DNA of 27,618 nucleotides, from positions 1 to 27,618 of the forward strand of contig CAYZGR010000041.1 of NCBI GenBank assembly GCA_964478125.1, given 5' to 3'. Below the pieces are notes generated by a model. It had not been told where the DNA came from. It saw nothing but the letters and a program-made list of their open reading frames with translations, and made no database searches. Shown in pieces: positions 8,282-16,800 of the stretch; positions within the stretch are counted from its first letter, which is position 1; the number at the start of each line of letters is the position of its first letter. Made by a program: the position numbers and the translations under genes. Origin of the DNA: FW021-bin31 sp964478125 (lineage in GTDB: Bacteria > Bacteroidota > Bacteroidia > Chitinophagales > Chitinophagaceae).

Positions 8282-8372
8282 AAATGACCGCTTCTGTTTA
8301 TAAAGTGTCCTCCCGAAACAAAATTTACCAAAAGAAAACCGATTATTTTTAATTTTTTGAGCGATCTCCTCT

Positions 8373-8927
8373 TCAAAGGAGCGCTTCCAGCTCGTTGCGC
8401 AGGATCTTAAGCCCCCGGTGAAGCGTATTGTAAATGGTGCGCGGAGCAAGCTGTAATTTATGGGAAATTTCTTTGATGGAGAGCTCCTGAAAGTACTTGA
8501 GCCTGATGATTTCCAGTTGCCGGGGAGTTAGCGCTTCAAGCGCATGAGTGATCTTTTTCTTTAGAACTTCCTCGGTTTGCATTTTTATGAGCAGGTTTTC
8601 GTAGGACAGGGTGGTCTCCATTTCTTTTTCAAGATAGGAATCCGGAACCAGCCGGAAAGCTTTCGTTTGCTTTAAATCACGGAAGAGCTTTCGTTTAAAC
8701 ATAATAAAAAGGTAGCCTTCAATATTTTCGACAGGCGGAAGAGCAGGTCCCCTTTCCCAAATTTCTGCAAATACCTCGTTAATGACAGCGGCCACTCTCA
8801 TCTGATCCCCATCCAATTTTTGGATTCCATATTTAAACAACAAGTCATAACACCGGAAATACAATGCCTTAAAAACCGCTTCTTCCCGGTTTCTGACTGC
8901 TTCCCAAATTCGCGCGTTATGATCCAT
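8373..8927 (-). CDS. ECF RNA polymerase sigma factor
   Basis: This 184-aa sigma-70 family protein of the extracytoplasmic-function class directs transcription of the PUL when released by FecR. The ATG at 8925-8927 (MDHNARIWEAV) was chosen; the only upstream alternative is a TTG. Region 2 spans about 10-85, with the helix NEVFAEIWERG and core-binding residues before FKRKLFRDLKQTK. Region 4 spans about 120-180, with LTPRQLEIIRLKYFQELSI followed by the helix-turn-helix EISHKLQLAPRTIYNTLHRG. It is read with FecR and SusC, the standard three-gene arrangement for Bacteroidota surface signalling. The target promoter cannot be derived from this window; the susC leader is the likeliest target. Confidence 0.93.
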   Translation of the reverse strand: MDHNARIWEAVRNREEAVFKALYFRCYDLLFKYGIQKLDGDQMRVAAVINEVFAEIWERGPALPPVENIEGYLFIMFKRKLFRDLKQTKAFRLVPDSYLEKEMETTLSYENLLIKMQTEEVLKKKITHALEALTPRQLEIIRLKYFQELSIKEISHKLQLAPRTIYNTLHRGLKILRNELEALL

Positions 8928-9026
8928 CACTTCAATTATAAATACCGACAATTTACGTATTTTATCTGAAGAACAGATGCTATACGGACTCCACCAGTTT
9001 TCAAATAAAGGGGGATTATAACCCGG

Positions 9027-9842
9027 CTACCTGATCTTAAAACGAACCACAACAGGGAGATGATCCGATCCCCGGAATTCGGTTAAAACGTTTTGGTCTA
9101 TCGGTTTCAGCCGGTCAGGCGATGTATAAAATACAAAATCGATCTTTTCTCGCGGCTGGTCATAAGGAAAAGTGGAAGCACAATCCGAGGTGCAGCTTCT
9201 TTGCATGAAAGAACTGAGTTTATTGATGGTTTCACTCCCCGGGGTTGAATTAAAATCTCCTCCCAGAATGACCGGTTCCTGAAGATTCTGAATGATTGTA
9301 GAAATACGGCCGGCCTGCAGCAGGCGGGTCTCTTTGGAAAGTCCGAGATGGGTAGATGCAAAATAAAGCGGCTGATCCCCCGGTAAACTTACTTTGATTA
9401 TACATACGGCCCGCGTTTCTTCCCGGACTCCCGTTGCAATGGGCAATAGATAACCGATAGAATCTTCAAGAGGGAAACGGGATAAAACGGCAATTCCATA
9501 TTGTCCGCTATCATAATCCAGGGTTTTTGTAAAGTAAGCCTGCATGCCGGTCAACTGAGCCAGCTTACGGGCCTCGTCCATCTCCTTACCGGAGCGGCGG
9601 GTATGGACATCTATTTCCTGAAGCGCCACCAGGTCGGGTTTGACCTCGTTAATAGCGCTTGCAATTTGAGGAATGTCTATGATGCTGTCGCCACCAGTCG
9701 GTGGTGCGGCATGATGAATGTTATAGGTCATCACGGTTAGGGTATCCTTAGCAGTATTTCCGGAATTACCGCCATTCTGGCATCCCATAAAGAGCAACAA
9801 TACAAGCAGCAGGGCCACTCCATTCTTGAATAATAAAGGCAT
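9027..9842 (-). CDS. Endonuclease/exonuclease/phosphatase-family lipoprotein
   Basis: This 271-aa protein has a lipoprotein signal peptide (lipobox LFMGC, Cys21) followed by a complete EEP metal-dependent hydrolase fold. All the usual motifs are visible: TYNIHH with Asn41, LQEID with Glu76, GIAVLSR, STHLGL with His165, GGDFNS with Asp196 and Asn198, KIDFVF with Asp235, and the terminal SDHLPV with Asp260-His261. The fold covers nucleases, sphingomyelinases and inositol-phosphate phosphatases, so the substrate is open. Its place on the cell envelope favours a lipid head group, a sugar phosphate or extracellular nucleic acid. It lies upstream of the sigma gene on the same strand, with 99 nt between them, and diverges from the alpha/beta hydrolase gene. 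Confidence 0.9.
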   Translation of the reverse strand: MPLLFKNGVALLLVLLLFMGCQNGGNSGNTAKDTLTVMTYNIHHAAPPTGGDSIIDIPQIASAINEVKPDLVALQEIDVHTRRSGKEMDEARKLAQLTGMQAYFTKTLDYDSGQYGIAVLSRFPLEDSIGYLLPIATGVREETRAVCIIKVSLPGDQPLYFASTHLGLSKETRLLQAGRISTIIQNLQEPVILGGDFNSTPGSETINKLSSFMQRSCTSDCASTFPYDQPREKIDFVFYTSPDRLKPIDQNVLTEFRGSDHLPVVVRFKIR

Positions 9843-9948
9843 AAAGTCAAGGTTTTATTAGAAGAGAGGGCAAATATCTGAAATAAAGCTTGTATTTTGC
9901 GAATCCGTTCTCCATAAAAAACAGAAAAGGCCTTTAAAATAACGGAAC
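9843..9948. promoter_or_regulatory. Divergent intergenic region
   Basis: These 106 nt separate two divergent genes and should hold both promoters. On the plus strand TATTTTG (9893-9899) is one base short of TAnnTTTG. On the minus strand the closest match is the complement of CAAATATC (9871-9878). A 10-bp palindrome AAAGGCCTTT lies at 9926-9935, just ahead of the plus-strand start. None of these is decisive. Confidence 0.3.
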
Positions 9949-10815
9949 ATGTTAAATTTTACAGCTGTTTTATTAGGAATCTTCGTATCCTTACACGCTT
10001 TTGCAGGGGACAGCACCATTGTTCACTTATGGCCGGGCGATGTCCCGGGAGAAAAGGATACCAAACATCCGGCAATCGTAACGGACAATCATCAGGGAAA
10101 TGTCATACGCCTGACTGATGTAACAGATCCCACGCTGACCATTTTCACTCCTGAGAAGTCCAAGGCAAACGGCGCCGCAGTGCTGGTTTGTCCGGGAGGG
10201 GGCTATAAAATACTGGCTATCAACCTGGAAGGCTATGCGATCGCCCATTGGCTTACCCAACAGGGCATAACTGCTTTCGTATTGCAGTATCGGGTGCCCG
10301 ACAAACAAGCAGGGGCCTTACAAGATGCCCAACGGGCTATGCGAATCATCAGGGCCCACGCCGCCAAGTGGGATATTCACCCCGATCAGATCGGCATCAT
10401 GGGATTTTCCGCGGGAGGCAGCCTGAGTGCCCGCCTGAGTACGGAATATGAAAAACAGCTTTATAAGCCTGTTGATCCGGCCGACCGGTTATCTGCCAGG
10501 CCCGATTTTACGCTTTTAATTTACCCCGCTTATTTGAACAAAGGGCCAAACCACACCCTTACGCCGGAATTAAAGGTTGATAAAGAAAAAACACCTCCTA
10601 TGTTTATTTTTCAGACAGCTGACGATCCTTACGGGCAAAGCAGCCTGGTCATGGCGGAGGCTTTGAGAGAAAATAAGATTCCGGTAGAGCTGCATTTGTA
10701 TCCTAAAGGGGGACATGGTTATGGTTTAAGAAACAACAATCCCGCCGGCGCTACCTGGCCCGGCCTGGCGGAGAAATGGTTAAAAGAAACGCTCACTTAT
10801 CCGGCTAAAAATTAG
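9949..10815 (+). CDS. Secreted alpha/beta hydrolase (acetyl-xylan-esterase-like)
   Basis: This 288-aa protein has a signal peptide ending near HAFAG (residue 20) and an alpha/beta-hydrolase domain. The opening IVHLWPGDVPGE is common in Bacteroidota secreted esterases annotated as endo-xylanase-like or acetyl-xylan esterases. The oxyanion-hole segment is VLVCPGGGYK (about 78-87). The nucleophile elbow GFSAGG places the catalytic serine at 154. Asp225 or Asp226 in QTADDPYG and His256 in GGHGYGL complete a triad. It probably removes acyl groups from sugars in the periplasm. It stands alone on the plus strand between the EEP gene and the convergent Fe-S pair, so it need not belong to the neighbouring PUL. 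The ester substrate is inferred from the family. Confidence 0.87.
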   Translation: MLNFTAVLLGIFVSLHAFAGDSTIVHLWPGDVPGEKDTKHPAIVTDNHQGNVIRLTDVTDPTLTIFTPEKSKANGAAVLVCPGGGYKILAINLEGYAIAHWLTQQGITAFVLQYRVPDKQAGALQDAQRAMRIIRAHAAKWDIHPDQIGIMGFSAGGSLSARLSTEYEKQLYKPVDPADRLSARPDFTLLIYPAYLNKGPNHTLTPELKVDKEKTPPMFIFQTADDPYGQSSLVMAEALRENKIPVELHLYPKGGHGYGLRNNNPAGATWPGLAEKWLKETLTYPAKN

Positions 10816-10816
10816 T

Positions 10817-10833
10817 TAGAAAGGCCCTTTCTA
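10817..10833 (+). terminator. Hairpin after the alpha/beta hydrolase gene
   Basis: TAGAAAGG (10817-10824) and CCTTTCTA (10826-10833) form a tight hairpin directly after the stop codon at 10813-10815. Seven T follow, but 17 nt further on (10850-10856), so a simple intrinsic terminator is only plausible. The neighbouring gene is convergent, which fits a terminator position. Confidence 0.4.
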
Positions 10834-10926
10834 TGCAAAAGCCATCGCGTTTTTTTATTCTTAATTCCTGCCTGTATTTTTAATCTCCACCTTGATTCTG
10901 TAAACCCATTTACACCCTCTAGATCT

Positions 10927-11709
10927 CTATTCCAGGCTTTCAGCCACCAGTTCGGCTATGTCAATAACCTGCATTTCACTTTCTTTTCCCAGTTCTTTTA
11001 CCCCGTCGGAAAGCATAGTCATGCAAAAAGGACAATTGGAAGCCAAAACGGAAGCCCCTGTTTCAAGCGCCTGCCGGGTTCTCTTGTGATTCACTTTGGT
11101 ATTTCCTTTTTCTTCCTCCTTCCACATTTGAGCTCCGCCCGCTCCGCAACACAATCCCCTGCTGCGGCAATTTTTCATTTCCGCCAATTCCACATCCAGC
11201 GCATGAAGGACTTTTCTGGGAGCTTCATAAATACCGTTGGCCCTTCCGAGATAACAGGAATCATGATAAGTGATTTTTTTCCCTTTGAAAGTATTACCCG
11301 GTTTCATTCGTATTTTTCCTTCATCAATAAGCTGCTGTAAAAAGACGGTATGATGCACCACCTTATAATGGCCGCCCAGCTCGGGATACTCATTTTTTAT
11401 GGTGTTAAAACAATGGGGACAGGCCGTAACGATTTTTTTGATGCCATAACCATTCAAGGTCTGAATATTTTGGTATGCCATCATTTGAAACATAAACTCG
11501 TTCCCCGCCCTGCGGGCGGGATCTCCCGTACATCCCTCTTCGTTACCCAAAATAGCGAAGGAGATCTCCGCCTTCTGCAAAATGAATGCAAAGGCCTTGG
11601 TAATCTTCTGAGCCCGCTGGTCAAAGCTTCCTGCACAGCCTACCCAGAACAGGATCTCCGGCATTTTACCTTCAGCCTTCATTTCAGCCATTGTTTTTAT
11701 CTGGTTCAT
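10927..11709 (-). CDS. Cysteine-rich (CCG-domain) Fe-S protein, HdrB/GlcF-like
   Basis: This 260-aa soluble protein has two cysteine-rich domains of the type found in heterodisulfide reductase HdrB/HdrD, glycolate oxidase GlcF and LutA. The first half has ILFWVGCAGSFD (Cys25), Cys60 and CPHC (Cys97, Cys100). The second half has the full CCG motif: HDSCYLGR (Cys152), GLCCGAGGAQMW (Cys187-188) and NCPFC (Cys226, Cys229). Such domains bind Fe-S clusters and take part in electron transfer. The gene follows the membrane Fe-S protein on the same strand after 123 nt, so the two probably form one complex. The pair is, to my knowledge, widely conserved in Bacteroidota, but its electron donor and acceptor are not established here. 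Confidence 0.9.
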   Translation of the reverse strand: MNQIKTMAEMKAEGKMPEILFWVGCAGSFDQRAQKITKAFAFILQKAEISFAILGNEEGCTGDPARRAGNEFMFQMMAYQNIQTLNGYGIKKIVTACPHCFNTIKNEYPELGGHYKVVHHTVFLQQLIDEGKIRMKPGNTFKGKKITYHDSCYLGRANGIYEAPRKVLHALDVELAEMKNCRSRGLCCGAGGAQMWKEEEKGNTKVNHKRTRQALETGASVLASNCPFCMTMLSDGVKELGKESEMQVIDIAELVAESLE

Positions 11710-11832
11710 GTTTTGCTTTTAGATTCTCCTCATCTCAAAACTAAAAATTATGGAACGGATTCTTATGATCCTTTATGGAATTCACACAAATCGGTGAGAT
11801 CATGAATATCCGTACTCCGCTCCGGCAGTCGG

Positions 11833-13140
11833 CTATTCCTCCGCCCAATTTCCCCGCTCATCGGCAGGAAATTTCCAGGGCGCTCCATTGGTTTCAATAT
11901 TTGTAAACATCGCATTCCATTCGGCAGGCGCACTGGCCTCGTCCATCACCAAATGCCGCCTTAATTGTAAGATGATATCCAACGGATTGATGCTTACCGG
12001 ACATTCCTCCACACACGCATTACAAGTTGTACAAGCCCGCAATTCCTCCGGACTTATATAGTCATATAAAAGTGATTTGCCATCTTCTTTAAAGGCTCCT
12101 TCCTCATTAATTCTTTTTCCTATTTCTTCGGTGCGGTCTCTCGTATCCATCATAATTTTTCGCGGAGATAGGAGCTTGCCCGTCTGGCTGGCAGGACAGG
12201 CAGCCGTACAACGGCCACATTCCGTGCAGGTATAAGCATCCATCAGGTTCTTCCATGAAAGGTCCAATATATCTTTAGCGCCAAATTTTTCCGGCGGGTC
12301 TTCTTCTGTTCCACCCGCGTCCGGCTCCATCATCATTTTCACCTCTTTCTGGATCTCAGGCATGTTATGCATCTTACCTTTAGGTTCCAGGGCGCTATAA
12401 TAAGCATTCGGGAAGGCCAGGATAATATGGAAATGCTTGGAATAGGGCAGGTAATTCATGAAAAACAAAACTCCTGCTATATGCAACCACCAGGCGCCCC
12501 GTTCCAAACCGACGAGCGTGTTATTGGACAACGGTTCAAGCCAGGGCGCTATCAGGGAACTGATCCAAAAGGGGCCGGTCTGCCTATAATGAGCCGCGTG
12601 ATGGACCTGGAGCGCCTGATCAGAACTGTTCATCGTCAAGAATAAAAGCATCAGAATGATCTCCATTATAAGAATGTAATTGGCATCAGACTTGGGCCAG
12701 GAAGTCATTTCACGGTCTTCAAAACGACGCACTTTTAATATATTCCTCCTGAAAAGAAAAAGGACACATCCTATGATGACCAAAACCGCCAGCACTTCGA
12801 AACAACCGATTAAAATATTATAAGCCTTCCCCAGGATTGGATAAAACAACCTGTGATTTCCGGTTAACCCGTCCAGTATGATCTCCAGAATTTCAATATT
12901 AATAATTATAAAGCCTGCATAAACAAAGAAATGAAGAATGGCCGGTATCCAGTTACGAAACATTTTTTTCTGACCCAGGGCCAGCAAAAAAACCTGTCGC
13001 CAGCGGGCTCTCTTATGATCATTGATCTTTTCGTCTGTACCCAACAAAATATTTCGCCTGATTTGTTTTACCTTTCGGACGAATAAAGTAATAGCGACTA
13101 TAAATAAAACAACGAATAAGAGCTGTTGAACGAGGTGCAT
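11833..13140 (-). CDS. Membrane-bound 4Fe-4S protein, HdrC/DsrK-like
   Basis: This 435-aa protein joins a membrane anchor to a ferredoxin domain. Hydrophobic segments lie at about 4-21, 66-86, 108-130, 155-170 and 216-230, resembling a respiratory-reductase membrane subunit. Two 4Fe-4S motifs follow: CTECGRCTAACP (Cys305, 308, 311, 315) and CTTCNACVEECP (Cys370, 373, 376, 380). The CCG-domain protein is encoded directly downstream, so together they have the parts of a membrane heterodisulfide-reductase-like electron carrier, probably linked to the quinone pool. It diverges from the phosphoribosyltransferase gene, with only 60 nt between the start codons. The precise partner is not identifiable. 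Confidence 0.9.
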   Translation of the reverse strand: MHLVQQLLFVVLFIVAITLFVRKVKQIRRNILLGTDEKINDHKRARWRQVFLLALGQKKMFRNWIPAILHFFVYAGFIIINIEILEIILDGLTGNHRLFYPILGKAYNILIGCFEVLAVLVIIGCVLFLFRRNILKVRRFEDREMTSWPKSDANYILIMEIILMLLFLTMNSSDQALQVHHAAHYRQTGPFWISSLIAPWLEPLSNNTLVGLERGAWWLHIAGVLFFMNYLPYSKHFHIILAFPNAYYSALEPKGKMHNMPEIQKEVKMMMEPDAGGTEEDPPEKFGAKDILDLSWKNLMDAYTCTECGRCTAACPASQTGKLLSPRKIMMDTRDRTEEIGKRINEEGAFKEDGKSLLYDYISPEELRACTTCNACVEECPVSINPLDIILQLRRHLVMDEASAPAEWNAMFTNIETNGAPWKFPADERGNWAEE

Positions 13141-13200
13141 GTTTTGATTTTATAAAGCTAATTAACTAAAATATAATCATATAAAAAAACAAATTCTTGT
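13141..13200. promoter_or_regulatory. Short AT-rich divergent promoter region
   Basis: Sixty very AT-rich bases separate the start codons of the membrane Fe-S gene (minus) and the phosphoribosyltransferase gene (plus). Both promoters must fit here or overlap the coding ends. No clear TAnnTTTG element was found on either strand. Confidence 0.3.
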
Positions 13201-13719
13201 ATGATGGTTTCTGAATCAATAAAGGAAGGGGCTTCGCTCATTTTAAATGCAGCTGCCATTGAATGGAAAATACTTCGCATGGCATATGAGATATATGAAA
13301 ATAATGCATCGGAGAAAGAGATAATCTTAGCGGGAATAGCAAACAGAGGCAGTGTATTATCGGATTTGCTGACAAAAAAGCTAAAACAAATTACACCTAT
13401 CCGGATCACAACGCTGGAAATACAATTGGACAAAAAGAATCCCTTAAATGCAACTTTAAAAGGCAAGGCAGATTGCAGGGAGAAGTCAATAATCATTGTG
13501 GATGATGTAGCCAATTCAGGCCGCACCCTGTTTTACGGAATGCTTCCTTTTATGCACGTGCTGCCCAAAAAAATACAGACCGCGGTGCTCATTGACCGCA
13601 TGCATAAGTCTTTCCCCATATCCGTTGATTACACCGGTTACCTGTTGTCAACTACCCTTCAGGAGAATGTGACGGTTGCTATAGCAGATGGGAAGATCAA
13701 AGGCGCTTACCTGAATTAA
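13201..13719 (+). CDS. PyrR-like phosphoribosyltransferase-family protein
   Basis: This 172-aa cytoplasmic protein has a type I phosphoribosyltransferase fold. The PRPP-binding signature IIIVDDVANSGRTL lies at residues 97-110, with two acidic residues and the GRT turn. An upstream segment ILAGIANRGSVLSDLL supplies the first loop, and LIDRMHKSFPISVDYTGYLL near the C-terminus resembles the end of PyrR and related uracil or purine phosphoribosyltransferases. It could be a uracil phosphoribosyltransferase, a regulator like PyrR, or a salvage enzyme. No pyrimidine genes or pyr-type leader are nearby, so regulation of a pyr operon is not supported. The start has two adjacent ATG codons. Confidence 0.85.
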   Translation: MMVSESIKEGASLILNAAAIEWKILRMAYEIYENNASEKEIILAGIANRGSVLSDLLTKKLKQITPIRITTLEIQLDKKNPLNATLKGKADCREKSIIIVDDVANSGRTLFYGMLPFMHVLPKKIQTAVLIDRMHKSFPISVDYTGYLLSTTLQENVTVAIADGKIKGAYLN

Positions 13720-13791
13720 GTCCCGTAAGTAAAAAAATATAATTTATTGTTCCTATCTGAAAAAAGAAAGGCAACCATTCCATATCAGTTC

Positions 13792-13821
13792 TTGCAGTTT
13801 TCAAAGTCAGTTTGTACCTTG
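13792..13821 (+). promoter_or_regulatory. Possible promoter of the ThuA-fusion gene
   Basis: TTG (13792-13794) and TACCTTG (13815-13821) are spaced by 20 nt, resembling the Bacteroidota TTG / TAnnTTTG promoter with one T missing from the -7 box. Transcription would start about 20-25 nt before the ATG at 13852. This is a sequence match only. Confidence 0.35.
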
Positions 13822-13851
13822 TCCCGGATTTTTCTTAATGGAATTAAACTA

Positions 13852-16800
13852 ATGAAACAAAGAGCTCTTTTTTATTTAGCCACCGCTTTACTTATTGTAT
13901 CTACAAGTTGTACTCATAAACGGCAGGGAGAACCGAGGGTGCTGGTATTTACCAAAACAGCCGGTTTTCATCATGCTTCCATCCCCGACGGGGTAAAAGC
14001 CCTTCAAAAAATGGGGAAAAAAAACCATTTTATTGTAGATACGACCTCGGATGCCTCATTTTTTACAGAAGATTCCCTAAAAAAATATGCCGCTGTTATT
14101 TTTCTGAATACCACGGGGGATGTATTAAACAATTATCAGCAGGCCGATTTCGAACGCTATATTCAGGCGGGAGGAGGTTATGTAGGAGTTCATGCAGCTT
14201 CAGATTGTGAGTATCACTGGCCCTGGTATGGGAAGCTGGTAGGAGCATACTTTGATAATCATCCCCATCAACAACAGGCGAAACTCATCATTCATAAGGA
14301 TGCAAAATTTCCGGTAACAGATTCCTTACCTGATCCGTGGATCAGAAAAGACGAATGGTACAATTTCAGAGCAGCGCCAAAAGATGTACACGTACTGGTC
14401 AGTATTGATGAAAAAAGTTATGAAGGCGGAAGTAATGGAGACCACCATCCCATGGTATGGTATCATGATTTTGACGGGGGGCGCGCTTTTTATATGGAAC
14501 TGGGGCACACGAAAGCTTCTTACACGGAGCCGGCTTTCCTGAAACTGCTATGGGCCGGGATAGATTATGCCATTGGAAAGAATGAAGTATTGAACTATAA
14601 AAAGGCTACGGCCTTGCGCGTGCCGGATGAAAATCGGTTTTCCAAAACCTTCCTTGCCGGCGGTCTCGATGAGCCTACCGAATTAACGGTTCTGCCCGAC
14701 CTGAATGTATTAATAGCCGAAAGGAAAGGAGGAATAAAATATTATAACAGAAAAGATCATTCGATTAAAAAGGTGGCTCAGCTAGAGGTTTATCATCATA
14801 CCTTACATACAAAAGGCGTTAATGTAGAAATGGGGCTCATGGGACTTCAGGCAGACCCGCATTATGCTAAAAATCATTGGGTATATGTTTATTACTCGCC
14901 CGTGGATACTTCTGTAGACCGCTTGTCGCGCTTCAAATTTCAGAATGGAAAATTTGATCTTCAATCCGAACAAAAAATATTGGAAGTCCACACGCGTCGT
15001 GAAATTTGCTGCCATACCGGCGGTTCCATTGCATTTGATGCAGACGACAATCTCTACCTTTCCGTAGGAGACAATACCACTCCCTTTGATGAAAAAGATC
15101 CCCGTACCGGAAAGGCTTATCCGCTTAACCTCCATGGATTTTCTCCTCTGGACGACCGCCCCGGTTTTGAACATTATGATGATCGGCGGGCAGCAGGAAA
15201 TTCCAATGACCTGCGCGGGAAAATCCTCCGGATCCACGTGAATGAGGATGGCAGTTATCGTATTCCCAAAGGGAATCTTTTCCCGGAAGGCACTCCAAAG
15301 ACGCGCCCAGAAATTTATGTCATGGGGGATCGCAATCCCTACCGGATATCTGTCGATAAACACACAGGATACCTGTATTGGGGAGAAGTGGGGCCTGATG
15401 CAGGAAATGACAGCCTGGAAACCCGTGGTCCCAGAGGATATGATGAGATCAACCAGGCCCGCCAGGCGGGAAATTTTGGCTGGCCGTATTTTGTAGGAGA
15501 TAACTATGCTTACCATGAATATAACTATGCTACGGGGAAATCCGGTCCCGCTTTTGACCCGAATCACGTAGTAAACAACTCCAGAAACAATACGGGAATA
15601 AAAGTGCTCCCGCCCGCCCAACCTGCTTTTATCTGGTATCCTTATGCCACTTCTCCCGATTTCCCGATACTTGGAAAAGGCGGCCGTTGCGCTATGGCCG
15701 GGCCGGTTTATTATGTCAATGACTATCCCGACAGCAGTCGATTTCCTGAATATTACAATGGAAAATTGTTTATTTATGACTGGATCCGCAACTGGATCAT
15801 GGCGGTTACTATGAATAAGGACGGAGATCTGCAAACCATCGAACCTTTTATGCCCCATACCACCTTTCGTAACATCAGCGATATGGAATTGGGATCAGAC
15901 GGCAAGATGTACATAGTGGAATACGGTGAAGGCTGGTTTTCCAAAAACCCTGATGCCGCTTTATCGGTAATCAGTTTTAACAGCGGCAACCGGCCTCCCG
16001 TAGCAAAAGTAAAAGTGGATCATACCTCCGGTCCTTTACCTCTAAAAGTTGAAGTCTCAGCCGCTGGTTCTACCGATCCGGATGGGGACAACCTTCATTA
16101 CAGTATTAATTTTGGAGATGGAACTAAGAAAGATTCTGATAGCCCAAATGCAACACATACCTATAAAAAAGCCGGTGTTTATCCCGTTTCCGTCACGATT
16201 TCAGATGACAACGGAGGAAAAACGACCAGTAAAAATGTACGCATTTACGCGGGTAACAGTCTACCGGATGTACAGATCCAAACTACCGGTAACTCCTCAT
16301 TTTATTTTCCCACTCGTACACTACATTATAAAGTAAGTGTCGCCGACAAGGAAGATGGAAACATAGACACAGATGCAGTACAGGTACAAGCCCATTATCT
16401 GGAAAGCCCCGACAAAGCGGCCGTGGCTTCAGGCTCGGCAGCCCCCCTTTCAGGAAAAAGCCTGATGGAGTCCTTAGACTGCCAATCCTGCCATAAAATT
16501 AATGAGAAGTCCATAGGTCCCTCGTTCATGCAGGTGGCGCTTCGTTATCAAAAAGACCGCTCCAGGGCGTTAGAGCTTTTGTCCAAAAAAATAATAAAAG
16601 GAGGAAGCGGCAACTGGGGAGAAACAGCCATGGCCGCACATCCGGGACTGTCGGTATCCGATGCCAAAACGATTGTAAGCTGGATCATGTCTTTACCGGA
16701 TCAGAAAGCTGAAAAGACTTCCATGCCCCTGGAAGGAAGCTTTATACCCGATAAAAAATTTAAATTAACGGATCAGGGAGCGATTCTGATCTCTGCAACT

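Noticed and set aside
8282..8449. Longer N-terminus for the FecR protein
   Set aside because: It would overlap the end of the sigma gene and adds residues without FecR character; the ATG at 8281 begins a typical FecR N-terminus.
11504..11520. GC-rich hairpin CCCGCCC-TGC-GGGCGGG
   Set aside because: It lies inside the CCG-protein gene and encodes a GDPARRAGN segment that belongs to the protein family, so coding explains it.
13158..13526. Minus-strand open frame over the phosphoribosyltransferase gene
   Set aside because: The plus strand carries a PRPP-binding motif and a full-length family protein; the minus frame is a shadow.
13201..13719. PyrR-type attenuator or pyr operon
   Set aside because: No pyrimidine genes or anti-terminator-like leader are near the phosphoribosyltransferase, so only the enzyme fold is claimed.
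14803..15858. 351-codon open frame on the minus strand
   Set aside because: It is the antisense shadow of the propeller domain of the ThuA-fusion gene, has no family resemblance and no sensible start context.
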